From Pseudogemmobacter sp044142105 (GTDB lineage: Bacteria > Pseudomonadota > Alphaproteobacteria > Rhodobacterales > Rhodobacteraceae): 64,000 nt of DNA. The notes beneath the pieces are model-generated. The model was not told where the DNA came from, made no database searches, and saw nothing but the letters and a program-made list of their open reading frames with translations. Shown in pieces: positions 33,782 through 42,397 of this stretch (positions within the stretch are counted from its first letter, which is position 1; every line of letters starts with the position of its first letter). Location: NCBI RefSeq assembly GCF_044142105.1, contig NZ_JBGTYM010000005.1:124001-188000 (forward strand), read 5' to 3'. The position numbers and the translations under genes were made by a program.

Positions 33782-35026
33782 ATGGCCCTGCCGGTCCGGG
33801 AACAAGCGAAGTACTGGGGCGTGGTGGCGGTGGTCCTGCTGCTGCTGCTCTATGCGCTTGGCAATGTGATGCTGCCCTTCCTTGTCGGCGGGGCGATGGC
33901 CTATTTCCTGGACCCGGTCGCCGACAGGCTGGAGCGGATGGGCCTGTCGCGCACGGCGGCGACGGCGGCGATCGCGCTGGGCGCGGCGCTGATCGTCGTG
34001 CTGGCAGTGCTGGCGATCATTCCCACGCTGATCAACCAGGCGGTCGCGCTGGTGAACGCGGCGCCCGAGATCTCCAAGCGGATGCAGGGCTTTGTCCTGG
34101 AGAAATTCCCGCAGCTGGCCGACAGCACCTCGACCCTGCGGCAAGCCTTGTCCGACATCGGCGCGACCGTGCAGTCGAAGGGCGGCGAGCTGGTCAATGC
34201 CGTCTTCTCCTCGGCCCTGAGCGTCGTCTCGGCCGTGGTCTTCCTGCTGGTCGTTCCTGTCGTGGCCTTCTACCTGCTGCTTGACTGGGACCAGATGATC
34301 GAGCGGGTCGACAGCCTGTTGCCGCGCGATCATGCGCCGGTGATCCGCCGCCTCGCACGCGAGATAGACGCGGTTCTGGCGGGCTTCGTGCGCGGGCAGG
34401 TCTCGGTCTGCCTGCTACTTGGCCTGTATTACTCGGTCGCGCTGATGCTGGCGGGGCTGCAATTCGGCCTGATTGTCGGCGCCATCGCGGGCACGATCAC
34501 CTTCATTCCCTATGTCGGCGCGCTGGTCGGGGGCGTTCTGGCCATCGGGCTGGCGCTGTTCCAGTTCTGGGGCGACTGGGTGTCGATCGGCATCGTCGGC
34601 GCGATCTTCGCCGCCGGGCAGTTCATCGAGGGCAATATCCTGACCCCCAAGCTCGTGGGGAAATCGGTCGGGCTGCACCCGGTGTGGCTATTGTTCGCAC
34701 TGTCGGTTTTCGGTTCGATTTTCGGCTTTGTCGGCATGCTGGTCGCGGTGCCAGTCGCGGCCTCGATTGGCGTGTTCATCCGCTTCGCCGTCGAGACATA
34801 TCGCGAGAGCCGGCTCTTCACCGGCGCGGCGTCGCAGTCCGCGCCCGCGCATCTGGCGCTGAAACTTGACGTGCCGCCCGAGGGCAAGGTGATCGTCTCG
34901 GTCGCGCCCCAGGGCGCGACGGTGACGACCGACGAGGCCGCGCCGCAGCCGGCTCCGCGCCGCAAGCCTGCGGCCAAACGGGCCGCGCCGCCGCGCAAAG
35001 CAGCAGAAAAGGGCAGCGGGGCGTGA
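33782..35026 (+). CDS. AI-2E family transporter
   Basis: A 414-residue multi-span membrane protein of the AI-2E (UPF0118/PerM) family: an N-terminal span pair, a central soluble segment (about residues 65-150), then spans including FIPYVGALVGGVLAIGLALFQF and PKLVGKSVGLHPVWLLFALSVFGSIFGFVGMLVAVPVAA, the most conserved part. The tail is Ala/Pro/Lys-rich. Exported substrate unknown; members include Na+/H+ antiporters and a disputed AI-2 exporter. Good AAGGAG site before the ATG. Its stop overlaps the hdaA GTG. Confidence 0.92.
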   Translation: MALPVREQAKYWGVVAVVLLLLLYALGNVMLPFLVGGAMAYFLDPVADRLERMGLSRTAATAAIALGAALIVVLAVLAIIPTLINQAVALVNAAPEISKRMQGFVLEKFPQLADSTSTLRQALSDIGATVQSKGGELVNAVFSSALSVVSAVVFLLVVPVVAFYLLLDWDQMIERVDSLLPRDHAPVIRRLAREIDAVLAGFVRGQVSVCLLLGLYYSVALMLAGLQFGLIVGAIAGTITFIPYVGALVGGVLAIGLALFQFWGDWVSIGIVGAIFAAGQFIEGNILTPKLVGKSVGLHPVWLLFALSVFGSIFGFVGMLVAVPVAASIGVFIRFAVETYRESRLFTGAASQSAPAHLALKLDVPPEGKVIVSVAPQGATVTTDEAAPQPAPRRKPAAKRAAPPRKAAEKGSGA

Positions 35027-35703
35027 TCCGTCAACTGACCTTCGACCTGCCCGCGCAAGAAAACCTGACGCGGGCGGATTTCACCATTTCCGGTGCCAAT
35101 GCGCTGGCACTGGCGGCGCTGGACCAATGGCAGGACTGGCCGGGGCGCAAGATGCTGCTGGTCGGGCCGCAAGGCGCGGGGAAGACCCATCTGGCGGCGA
35201 TCTGGGCCGCCGATACCGCTGCGCTGCCGCTGACCGGGGCCGATCTTGTCGCCACCGATCTGGCCCGGCTGGATGAAGGGCGGGCCGTGGTGGTCGAGGA
35301 TGCCGACCGCGTCGCGGGCGATCCTGCCGCCGAGGAAGCCCTGTTCCACCTGCACAATATCGCGACGCGGGCCGGTCATCTGCTGCTGACGGCCCGCACC
35401 CCGCCGCGCGACTGGGGATTGCGCCTGCCCGATCTTCTCAGCCGGATGCAGGCCGCCCCTCTGACAAGGCTGGATCCGCCGGACGACGCGCTGCTGGCCA
35501 AACTGCTGGCCAAACTCTTCGCTGACCGCCAGCTTGCGGTTCAGCCCGCCCTGCTGCCCTGGCTGGTCGCGCGGATGCCGCGCAGCTTTGCCGCCGCGCG
35601 GGCCATCGTGGCAGAGCTGGATGCGCGCTCTCTGGCCCAGGCCCGCCCGATCACCCTGCGCCTAGCCGCCGAGATTCTGGACATGGATGCGCCGGAATGG
35701 TGA
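35023..35703 (+). CDS. hdaA: DnaA-related replication regulator HdaA
   Basis: A 226-residue AAA+ protein resembling DnaA domain III without the DNA-binding domain. Walker A GPQGAGKTH is at residues 47-55, and Walker B is degenerate (AVVVEDAD). It begins RQLTFDLP, a clamp-binding motif of Hda proteins, which with the beta clamp stimulate ATP hydrolysis by DnaA. It starts at a GTG sharing bases with the AI-2E transporter stop, so expression is coupled. Confidence 0.88.
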   Translation: MIRQLTFDLPAQENLTRADFTISGANALALAALDQWQDWPGRKMLLVGPQGAGKTHLAAIWAADTAALPLTGADLVATDLARLDEGRAVVVEDADRVAGDPAAEEALFHLHNIATRAGHLLLTARTPPRDWGLRLPDLLSRMQAAPLTRLDPPDDALLAKLLAKLFADRQLAVQPALLPWLVARMPRSFAAARAIVAELDARSLAQARPITLRLAAEILDMDAPEW

Positions 35704-35748
35704 TCTGTCACAAAAGAGTCACCCCCCTTGCGGCATAAGCCAGACACC

Positions 35749-37968
35749 ATGACCCAGGCAGATTTCCTTAAATCCCCGTTCCCCGCGCCGATCGAGATTT
35801 CCCAGGAGGAAATCACCGGCCCGCGTCGCTTCTTCAACCGTGAGCTGTCCTGGCTTGCCTTCAACTGGCGGGTTCTGGAAGAGGCCGACAATCCCGCGGT
35901 ACCACTTCTGGAACGGCTGCGCTTCCTGTCGATCTCGGCCACCAACCTGGACGAGTTCTACACCGTGCGCGTCGCGGGCCTGCGCGCCCTGATCCGCAAC
36001 GGCACGCCCGGCCATTCCGAAGATGGCCGCAGCCCGGCGGAACAGCTGACGCTGATCCATGCCGATGCGCGCCGCCTGATGCAAAGCCAGCAGACCACCT
36101 TCAACGCGCTGCGCAAGGAGATGGAAGAGGCGGGCATCACCATCCTCACCCGCTCGAAGCTGGGGGTGAAGGATCTGAAGTTCCTGGAACAGCATTTCCT
36201 GTCCAATGTCTTCCCGGTCCTGTCGCCGCTGGCAATCGATCCGGCGCATCCTTTCCCGTTCATCCCGAATCTCGGCTTTTGCCTGGCGCTGTCGCTGGAG
36301 CGCGTCGCCGACCACCGCCCGCTCAAGGCGCTGCTGCCGATTCCCCAGCAGGTCCGCCGCTTCATCCCCCTGCCCGACAAAGAGGGCGAGCACCGCTTCC
36401 TGCCGCTCGAGGAACTGCTTCTCCTGCATCTCGAGATGCTGTTCCCCGGCTATGCTGACCGCGGCCATTGCAGTTTCCGCGTGCTGCGCGACAGCGACCT
36501 TGAAGTGGAAGAGGAAGCCGAAGACCTGGTGCGCGAATTCGAGACCGCGCTCAAGCGCCGCCGCCGCGGCGAGGTGATCCGGCTGACCCTGTCCTCGGGC
36601 GCGCCTGACGACCTGCAGGCGATGATCAACGAAGAGCTGCACATCGCCCCCGACGAGGTGGTCGAGGTCAAGGGCATGTTGGGCGTGGCCGACCTCAAGG
36701 AATTGGTCCTCAGCTCGCGCCCCGACCTTTTGTGGCCGCCCTTCACCCCGCGCGTGCCGGAACGGGTGCAGGACAATGACGGCGACATGTTCGCCTCGAT
36801 CAAGCAGAAGGACATCCTTCTGCATCACCCCTATGAAACCTTCGACATGGTGATCCGCTATCTGGAACAGGCGGCACGCGATCCGAATGTCGTCGCGATC
36901 AAGCAGACGCTGTACCGCACGTCCTGGGACAGCCCCATCGTCAGCGCGCTCTGCGAGGCGGCCGAAGCCGGCAAGTCGGTAACGGCACTGGTCGAATTGA
37001 AGGCGCGCTTCGACGAGGCCGCGAATATCCGCCAATCGCGGCGCCTGGAACGCTCGGGCGCGCATGTCGTCTATGGCTTCATGCATCTCAAGACCCATGC
37101 CAAGATCAGCACGGTCGTGCGGCGCGAAGGCGATACGCTGGTCACCTATACCCATTACGGCACCGGCAACTATCACCCGATCACCGCGCGGATCTATACC
37201 GACCTTTCGTTCTTCACCTGCGATGCAGCGCTTGGCCGCGATGCGACCAAGGTGTTCAACTTCCTGTCGGGCTATGTGCAGCCCGAGGGGCTGGAGAATC
37301 TGGCGATCTCGCCCACCACGCTCAAGCCGCGCCTGCTGGAGCTGATCGCGCGTGAGGCGGACCATGCCCGTGCGGGCAAGCCCGCCGAAATCTGGGCCAA
37401 AATGAACTCGGTCATCGACCCCGAGGTGATCGACGCGCTGTACGCCGCAAGCCAGGCGGGCGTGAAGATCAGCCTTGTCATCCGGGGCATCTGCGGGTTG
37501 CGGCCGGGGATCAAAGGCCTGTCCGAGAACATCCGGGTGAAATCCATCGTCGGACGGTTCCTGGAACATTCCCGCATTGTCTGTTTCGCCAATGGCCACC
37601 CCCTGCCCTCGATGAAGGCACGGGTCTTCTTTTCCTCGGCCGACTGGATGGGGCGCAATCTCAACCGCCGGGTCGAAACCCTGGTCGAGGCGCTGAACCC
37701 CACGGTCAAGACTCAGATCCTGAGCCAGATCATGGCGGCGAACCTTGCCGACGAGGCGCAGAGCTGGGTGCTGGCGGCGGATGGCAGCTATGCGCGCGAA
37801 TTGCCGGCGGCCGGCGAAATCCCGTTCAACTGCCACCACTTCTTCATGAAGAACCCCTCGCTTTCGGGGCGGGGTACGGCAGGTGCAAAGGATGCGCCCA
37901 AGCTTCTGCATGTGCGCGAAATCGACCCTGCCCCGGCGACCGGCCCGGCAAAGGCGGCGGGCACCTGA
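35749..37968 (+). CDS. ppk: Polyphosphate kinase 1
   Basis: A 739-residue PPK1, which makes polyphosphate from ATP. N-terminal FFNRELSWLAFNWRVLEEA, the phospholipase-D-like core with the catalytic His in HLKTHAKI (His450), and a second conserved region RIYTDLSFFTCD. Length is normal for the family. ATG 35749 precedes TQADFLKS. It follows hdaA after 45 bases, in the same direction; the hdaA-ppk order is common in Rhodobacterales. Confidence 0.96.
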   Translation: MTQADFLKSPFPAPIEISQEEITGPRRFFNRELSWLAFNWRVLEEADNPAVPLLERLRFLSISATNLDEFYTVRVAGLRALIRNGTPGHSEDGRSPAEQLTLIHADARRLMQSQQTTFNALRKEMEEAGITILTRSKLGVKDLKFLEQHFLSNVFPVLSPLAIDPAHPFPFIPNLGFCLALSLERVADHRPLKALLPIPQQVRRFIPLPDKEGEHRFLPLEELLLLHLEMLFPGYADRGHCSFRVLRDSDLEVEEEAEDLVREFETALKRRRRGEVIRLTLSSGAPDDLQAMINEELHIAPDEVVEVKGMLGVADLKELVLSSRPDLLWPPFTPRVPERVQDNDGDMFASIKQKDILLHHPYETFDMVIRYLEQAARDPNVVAIKQTLYRTSWDSPIVSALCEAAEAGKSVTALVELKARFDEAANIRQSRRLERSGAHVVYGFMHLKTHAKISTVVRREGDTLVTYTHYGTGNYHPITARIYTDLSFFTCDAALGRDATKVFNFLSGYVQPEGLENLAISPTTLKPRLLELIAREADHARAGKPAEIWAKMNSVIDPEVIDALYAASQAGVKISLVIRGICGLRPGIKGLSENIRVKSIVGRFLEHSRIVCFANGHPLPSMKARVFFSSADWMGRNLNRRVETLVEALNPTVKTQILSQIMAANLADEAQSWVLAADGSYARELPAAGEIPFNCHHFFMKNPSLSGRGTAGAKDAPKLLHVREIDPAPATGPAKAAGT

Positions 37969-38002
37969 CGCGCCCTTCCGCCGGGCCCTTCACCGAGGCG
38001 CG

Positions 38003-38046
38003 AATATCCTGCGGGGAGGTCTGGAGGGGGGCAAGCCCCCTCCGGG
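38003..38046 (+). repeat. Dispersed intergenic hairpin element, copy 2
   Basis: AATATCCTGC, a G-rich stretch, then a stem of GGAGGGGG and CCCCCTCC around 38023-38043. It matches copy 1 at 20964-21004 in order and opening sequence. It lies between the convergent ppk and oxidoreductase genes, so may act as a terminator in either direction. Confidence 0.6.
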
Positions 38047-38074
38047 GCAAGCCTAGCGCGGCACAGACTTGCCG

Positions 38075-39058
38075 TCAGACCTCGGCCGCGTTGGCATAGG
38101 CCATGTCCATCATCACCTGTGTGCCGCGCACGAATTCCAGCGGGCAGGGCCAGGCGGCCCCCTCGCGAAGCGTGCGGCCGAAGGCCTCGACCTGAAGCTT
38201 GTACTGGTTCACGCCGGGGAAGCGGTCGGTGATCACGCGATTGCCGTTCTGATGCAATTCGACCCGGGCCAGATCGTTGACATTGGCATTGAACGGCCCG
38301 CCCTCGACCCGGATCATCCCCGTCGTGCCCTGGATCGTCACGACCTGACGGTTATAGGCCCGCATTGACGTGGTCGAAGCATAGGTGAAGCTGCCCTTCG
38401 CATTGCGCATCGTGCCGAAGACATGGGCGAAACTGTCGATCCCGTTGTCGCGGATCAGCCGGGACGACATTTCCACCGGCTCGGCCCCGGTGACGAAACG
38501 CACCGATCCGAAAGTGTAGACGCCGATGTCGCGCAAGGACCCGCCGCCCGCCTCGGGCCGGTTGCGGATATTCTCCAGATCGGTCAGGCGAAAGCTGAAC
38601 TGGGCATCGGCATGGACGATCTCGCCGATCTCGCCCGCCGCGCACCAATCGCGCGCCCGCTGCCATTGCGGGTGGTGGACGATCATATAGGCCTCGGCGG
38701 CCAAGAGCCCGGCCGCATCGCGGGCGGCGATGATGCGGTCGATCTCCTCGGCTTTCAACGCGATGGGTTTTTCAGTCAGAACGGGCTTGCCCGCCGCCAG
38801 CGCCTTGAGCGTCCAGTCGACATGAAGATGGTTCGGCAGCGGGATATAGAGCGCGTCGATCTCTGGATCGGCCAGCAGCGCCTCATAGCTGTCATGAACC
38901 CGGAGCGCAGGGCAAAAGGCGCGGAACCCCCCCGCTTTCTCCGCGGACGAGGTGGCCAGCGCTGCGAGTTCCGCCCCATGAGCGGCATGGATCGCGGGAC
39001 CCATATGGTCGCGGGCGAATTTCGAAGCCCCAAGAATGCCCCAACGCACCGGTGCCAT
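38075..39058 (-). CDS. Gfo/Idh/MocA family oxidoreductase
   Basis: A 327-residue NAD(P)-dependent dehydrogenase. Rossmann motif VRWGILGASKFA at the start; EKPIALKAEE near residue 97 is the conserved EKP motif of the family. Close members act on sugars and inositols; substrate unknown. The ATG at 39058 stands alone upstream of pssA on the minus strand, with 71 bases between. Confidence 0.9.
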   Translation of the reverse strand: MAPVRWGILGASKFARDHMGPAIHAAHGAELAALATSSAEKAGGFRAFCPALRVHDSYEALLADPEIDALYIPLPNHLHVDWTLKALAAGKPVLTEKPIALKAEEIDRIIAARDAAGLLAAEAYMIVHHPQWQRARDWCAAGEIGEIVHADAQFSFRLTDLENIRNRPEAGGGSLRDIGVYTFGSVRFVTGAEPVEMSSRLIRDNGIDSFAHVFGTMRNAKGSFTYASTTSMRAYNRQVVTIQGTTGMIRVEGGPFNANVNDLARVELHQNGNRVITDRFPGVNQYKLQVEAFGRTLREGAAWPCPLEFVRGTQVMMDMAYANAAEV

Positions 39059-39129
39059 GCCCGCCCTCCTCAGGTGATGTTTGCGCTAAAGGCTATGCCT
39101 GCGGGCGGTCTGGCGCAAGGCCAGCGCGA

Positions 39130-39873
39130 TCAGGCCCCGCGCCAGAGGTTGCGCAGCGCCAATGCGGCGATGCCCGCGAGATAGGCAAGCGACAAAAGGA
39201 AGAGCGTCTGCCAGGGATAGGTGATCAAAGCCGCCACCGCCGCGACGGCCAGCACCAGCGCATAGCGCGCAAGGCTTGCCGCGATGCGGATGCGCTTTAG
39301 GCTGGGGGTGCGCAACCGGCTTATCATCAGCGCGCCGACACCGACCATCCACATGGCAACCGCCAGCGGCGGCATTTCCCAATGCAGCACATGGGTCAGG
39401 TAGATCGGGAACAGCGCCAGCAGCGCGCCCGCAGGCGAGGGCACGCCGGTGAAACTGGTCTTCTCTTCCGGCTGGGCCTTGCGGTTGCCGACATTGAACC
39501 GCGCCAGCCGCAACATGCAGCAGACCGCATAGATCAGCACGGCGATCCAGCCAAGGCCGACCTCGGCCTTGAGGCTCCAGAGGTAAAGGACCAGCCCCGG
39601 CACCACGCCGAAATTGACAAAATCGCACAGGCTGTCGAGTTCGGCGCCGATGGCGCTTTCACTGCGCAGCATGCGGGCCAGGCGGCCATCGACCCCGTCA
39701 AGCGCGGCGGCCAGCGCGATGAGAAAGACCGCGAGGCTGATATTGCCGGCGATGGCAAAGCGGATCGCGGTCAGCCCGGCGCAGAGCGCGAGGATCGAGA
39801 CGAAATTCGGCAAGAGCCGGATCAGCAGAAGCTGCGGATCGCGCCGCCCCTCGTCTGTCAGGTCGTCATCCAT
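39130..39873 (-). CDS. pssA: Phosphatidylserine synthase
   Basis: A 247-residue CDP-alcohol phosphatidyltransferase with several spans. The catalytic motif DGVDGRLARMLRSESAIGAELDSLCD fits D-G-x2-A-R-x8-G-x3-D-x3-D in its metal-binding residues. It makes phosphatidylserine from CDP-diacylglycerol and serine. The psd gene lies 21 bases upstream on the same strand, which completes the route to phosphatidylethanolamine. Confidence 0.95.
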   Translation of the reverse strand: MDDDLTDEGRRDPQLLLIRLLPNFVSILALCAGLTAIRFAIAGNISLAVFLIALAAALDGVDGRLARMLRSESAIGAELDSLCDFVNFGVVPGLVLYLWSLKAEVGLGWIAVLIYAVCCMLRLARFNVGNRKAQPEEKTSFTGVPSPAGALLALFPIYLTHVLHWEMPPLAVAMWMVGVGALMISRLRTPSLKRIRIAASLARYALVLAVAAVAALITYPWQTLFLLSLAYLAGIAALALRNLWRGA

Positions 39874-39894
39874 GCGCTTGCCCTCGCTGTCGGC

Positions 39895-40593
39895 CTAGTC
39901 TTCGCTTGCCATGCGCTGCGGGGCGTCCTGGCCCAGCACGGCGATCACAGTCTCGCCCGCCACGCAGGTCTGCCCCAGCGCCACCTGCGGCATGATTCCG
40001 GCGGGCAGATAGACATCAAGACGCGAGCCGAAGCGGATCAGTCCGAAGCGTTCCCCGGTGCGCAGGGTCTGGCCGGGCTTTGTCCAGCAGACGATGCGCC
40101 GGGCGACCAGGCCCGCGATCTGCACGACGGCCAGCTTGCGGCCATCGTCCAACTCGATCGCCAGCGCGTTGCGCTCATTGTCTTCGGACGCCTTGTCGAG
40201 CGAGGCGTTGAGGAATTTGCCCGGGCGATACGCCACGGCGGTCACCCGGCCCGCGACAGGCGCGCGGTTCACGTGGCAGTTGAAGACCGACATGAAGACG
40301 GAAACGCGGGTCAGCGCCTCGGGGCCAAGGCCCAGCTCGGGCGGCGGCACCGCGGGGCCGATCAGGCTTACCAGCCCATCGGCGGGGCTGACCACCAGAC
40401 CCCGGTTCAACGGCACCGCGCGCTTGGGGTCGCGGAAGAAGTAATAGCACCAGACGGTCAGGCCGAGGCCCAGCCAGCCCAGAGGTTCCCAGATCCAGAA
40501 CAGCACCAGCGTGGCGGCGGCGAAGCCAGCGACGAAGGGAATGCCTTCGCGGTGCATCGGCTTGACGAAGGTCGAGAGCATCGAGACGGACAT
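39895..40593 (-). CDS. psd: Phosphatidylserine decarboxylase proenzyme
   Basis: A 232-residue decarboxylase of the short PSD type. Cleavage at the Gly-Ser of FGSRLDVYLP forms the pyruvoyl group. N-terminal spans (VAGFAAATLVLFWIWEPLGW) anchor it to the inner membrane. It converts phosphatidylserine to phosphatidylethanolamine. ATG 40593 follows AAAGGAAAGG. First gene of the psd-pssA pair, with the rpoH terminator just upstream. Confidence 0.95.
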   Translation of the reverse strand: MSVSMLSTFVKPMHREGIPFVAGFAAATLVLFWIWEPLGWLGLGLTVWCYYFFRDPKRAVPLNRGLVVSPADGLVSLIGPAVPPPELGLGPEALTRVSVFMSVFNCHVNRAPVAGRVTAVAYRPGKFLNASLDKASEDNERNALAIELDDGRKLAVVQIAGLVARRIVCWTKPGQTLRTGERFGLIRFGSRLDVYLPAGIMPQVALGQTCVAGETVIAVLGQDAPQRMASED

Positions 40594-40645
40594 GGGTACC
40601 TTTCCTTTGACCGCGCCTGATAGACGCTGCAACCCCGGCGGGCAA

Positions 40646-40683
40646 TGAAAAAGGCCGCGCCCCAGTAAGGAGCGCGACCTTTG
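40646..40683 (-). terminator. Rho-independent terminator of rpoH
   Basis: On the minus strand AAAGGTCGCGC pairs with GCGCGGCCTTT (one mismatch) around a short loop, followed by TTTTT (complement 40648-40652). It lies about 50 bases after the rpoH stop and before psd. Confidence 0.75.
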
Positions 40684-40697
40684 ATCACCGAGGGCGC

Positions 40698-40720
40698 CCG
40701 ATTTTTCGACGAAAAATCGG
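40698..40720. repeat. 23-bp perfect palindrome just after rpoH
   Basis: CCGATTTTTCG and its exact reverse complement flank one central base, 9 bases past the rpoH stop. AT-rich arms are unusual for this GC-rich genome. It forms an mRNA 3' stem ahead of the terminator at 40646-40683. Confidence 0.65.
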
Positions 40721-40728
40721 ACCCGGCC

Positions 40729-41625
40729 TCAGGCGGGGACGACCATCCCCTTGCCCTTGGCCAGTTCGCGCATTTTGCCCTGCAATTTCTCGAAGGCCCG
40801 CACCTCGATCTGACGAATCCGCTCGCGCGAAACGCCATAATTCTCGGACAGATCCTCCAGCGTCACCGGCTCGTCCGACAAGCGTCGCTGGACGAGAATA
40901 TCCTTCTCGCGATCGGTCAGGACCGACATGGCCTGCGCCAAAAGCGCGCGACGGGTGTCCAGCTCGTCGCGTTCGGCATAGTCGGCAGCCTGATCGCTGT
41001 CTTCATCCTCAAGCCAGTCCTGCCATTGGGTCGCGCCTTCGCCATCGCCGCCGACGGTGGCGTTCAGCGAGGCATCCGAACCCGCAAGGCGGCGGTTCAT
41101 CTCGACCACTTCCTGTTCGGTCACCGAAAGGTCCTTGGCGATCTGGGCAACGTTTTCGGGCCGCAGATCGCCCTCTTCCAGCGCGCCGACCTTGGCCTTG
41201 GCCTTGCGCAGATTGAAGAACAGCTTCTTCTGCGCCGAGGTCGTGCCCAGCTTCACCAGCGACCAGGACCGCAGGATATATTCCTGGATCGAGGCGCGGA
41301 TCCACCACATCGCGTAGGTCGCCAGACGGAAGCCCTTTTCGGGATCGAAGCGCTTGACCGCCTGCATCAAGCCGACATTGGCCTCGGAAATCACTTCGGC
41401 CTGCGGCAGGCCGTAGCCACGATAGCCCATGGCGATCTTGGCGGCGAGGCGCAGGTGGCTGGTGACCAGTTTATGCGCCGCGTTGGAATCCTGGTGGTCC
41501 GCCCAGCGCTTGGCCAACATATATTCCTCTTCCGGTTCCAGAAGCGGGAATTTGCGGATTTCCTGCATGTAGCGGTTCAAGCCCTGTTCGGGACTTGGCG
41601 CCGGAAGGTTCGCGTAGGTGCTCAT
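40729..41625 (-). CDS. rpoH: Heat-shock sigma factor RpoH (sigma-32)
   Basis: A 298-residue group 3-type sigma factor. Region 2 shows VTSHLRLAAKIAMGYRGYGLPQAEVISEANVGLMQAVKRFDPEKGFRLATYAMWWIRASIQEYILRSW, including the RpoH box QKKLFFNLRKAK. Region 4 is EPVTLEDLSENYGVSRERIRQIE. It directs heat-shock transcription. ATG 41625 follows AGGGGG. The RluD gene often neighbours rpoH in this group; here kup and a CYTH gene lie between them. Confidence 0.96.
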   Translation of the reverse strand: MSTYANLPAPSPEQGLNRYMQEIRKFPLLEPEEEYMLAKRWADHQDSNAAHKLVTSHLRLAAKIAMGYRGYGLPQAEVISEANVGLMQAVKRFDPEKGFRLATYAMWWIRASIQEYILRSWSLVKLGTTSAQKKLFFNLRKAKAKVGALEEGDLRPENVAQIAKDLSVTEQEVVEMNRRLAGSDASLNATVGGDGEGATQWQDWLEDEDSDQAADYAERDELDTRRALLAQAMSVLTDREKDILVQRRLSDEPVTLEDLSENYGVSRERIRQIEVRAFEKLQGKMRELAKGKGMVVPA

Positions 41626-41673
41626 CTCTGCCCCCTGTTCTGTCCCGGTGCCATCAGCCCCCGGGAACAAGCA

Positions 41674-41702
41674 AAATTATGCATCCTGTCCCGGTGATTC
41701 AA
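41674..41702 (-). promoter_or_regulatory. Candidate rpoH promoter
   Basis: On the minus strand TTGAAT (41697-41702) and TAATTT (41674-41679) are 17 bases apart, about 50 bases upstream of the rpoH ATG. TGTCCCGGTG also occurs as a direct repeat at 41641-41650 and 41687-41696. Confidence 0.5.
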
Positions 41703-41898
41703 GCAGGTCGGGACAAGTGTATGAACGCAAGATAGGTGCGGTTCCGTCGGGACGCTGCGTTTATGTCAGGCGATTCACGGCAATGTCAGTCGCCTCTCGC
41801 CAAATCCGCGACTTGCTGGCATAACGTGCCCGCGCGTCTTGGGTTCCGCCTTGCCCCGCGGCGCGCCCGCCCCGGATGAGATCTGACGTCGTCCTGCC

Positions 41899-42369
41899 AT
41901 GCCCTTGGAAATCGAACGCAAATTCCTGCTCCGTTCCGAAGCTTGGCGCAGCAATGTCAGCCACTCCGCCCATTTGACCGACGGTCTGATCGCCGCTGCA
42001 TCGGATGGCCGCAAAGTGCGCGTCCGCATCGCTGACGGCCAGGCGACGCTGACGGTCAAGGGCGCCCGTCGCGGGCTGGCCCGGGACGAGTTCGAATACC
42101 CGATCCCGCTGACGGATGCGCGCAGCCTTCTGGCCAACCATTGCGCTGGCGTGGTGATCGAGAAGACCCGCCACTATGTGCCGCTGGGCAAGGTGACCTG
42201 GGAGATCGACTGCTATCACGGCGCGCTGGCGGGGATCGAGGTGGCCGAGATCGAACTGGCCTCGATCGACCAGGCCTTCGACCGCCCCGACTGGCTGGGC
42301 GAAGAGGTCACCGGCCGCGAGGAATGGCGCAAGATCAGCCTGATCCGCGCACATATGGCCGTGGCCTAA
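41899..42369 (+). CDS. CYTH-domain triphosphatase-like protein
   Basis: A 156-residue CYTH (ThiE/ygiF-type) protein beginning PLEIERKFLL, the EIERK signature of the family, with KVRVRIADGQATLTVKG and YEW-type DCYHGALAGIEVAEIEL further on. These tunnel-fold enzymes hydrolyse inorganic triphosphate or bind phosphorylated ligands using Mg. Likely cytoplasmic. Divergent from rpoH; convergent with kup. Confidence 0.9.
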   Translation: MPLEIERKFLLRSEAWRSNVSHSAHLTDGLIAAASDGRKVRVRIADGQATLTVKGARRGLARDEFEYPIPLTDARSLLANHCAGVVIEKTRHYVPLGKVTWEIDCYHGALAGIEVAEIELASIDQAFDRPDWLGEEVTGREEWRKISLIRAHMAVA

Positions 42370-42397
42370 ACGACCGGGGTCTGCCCCCGGGCCTGCC

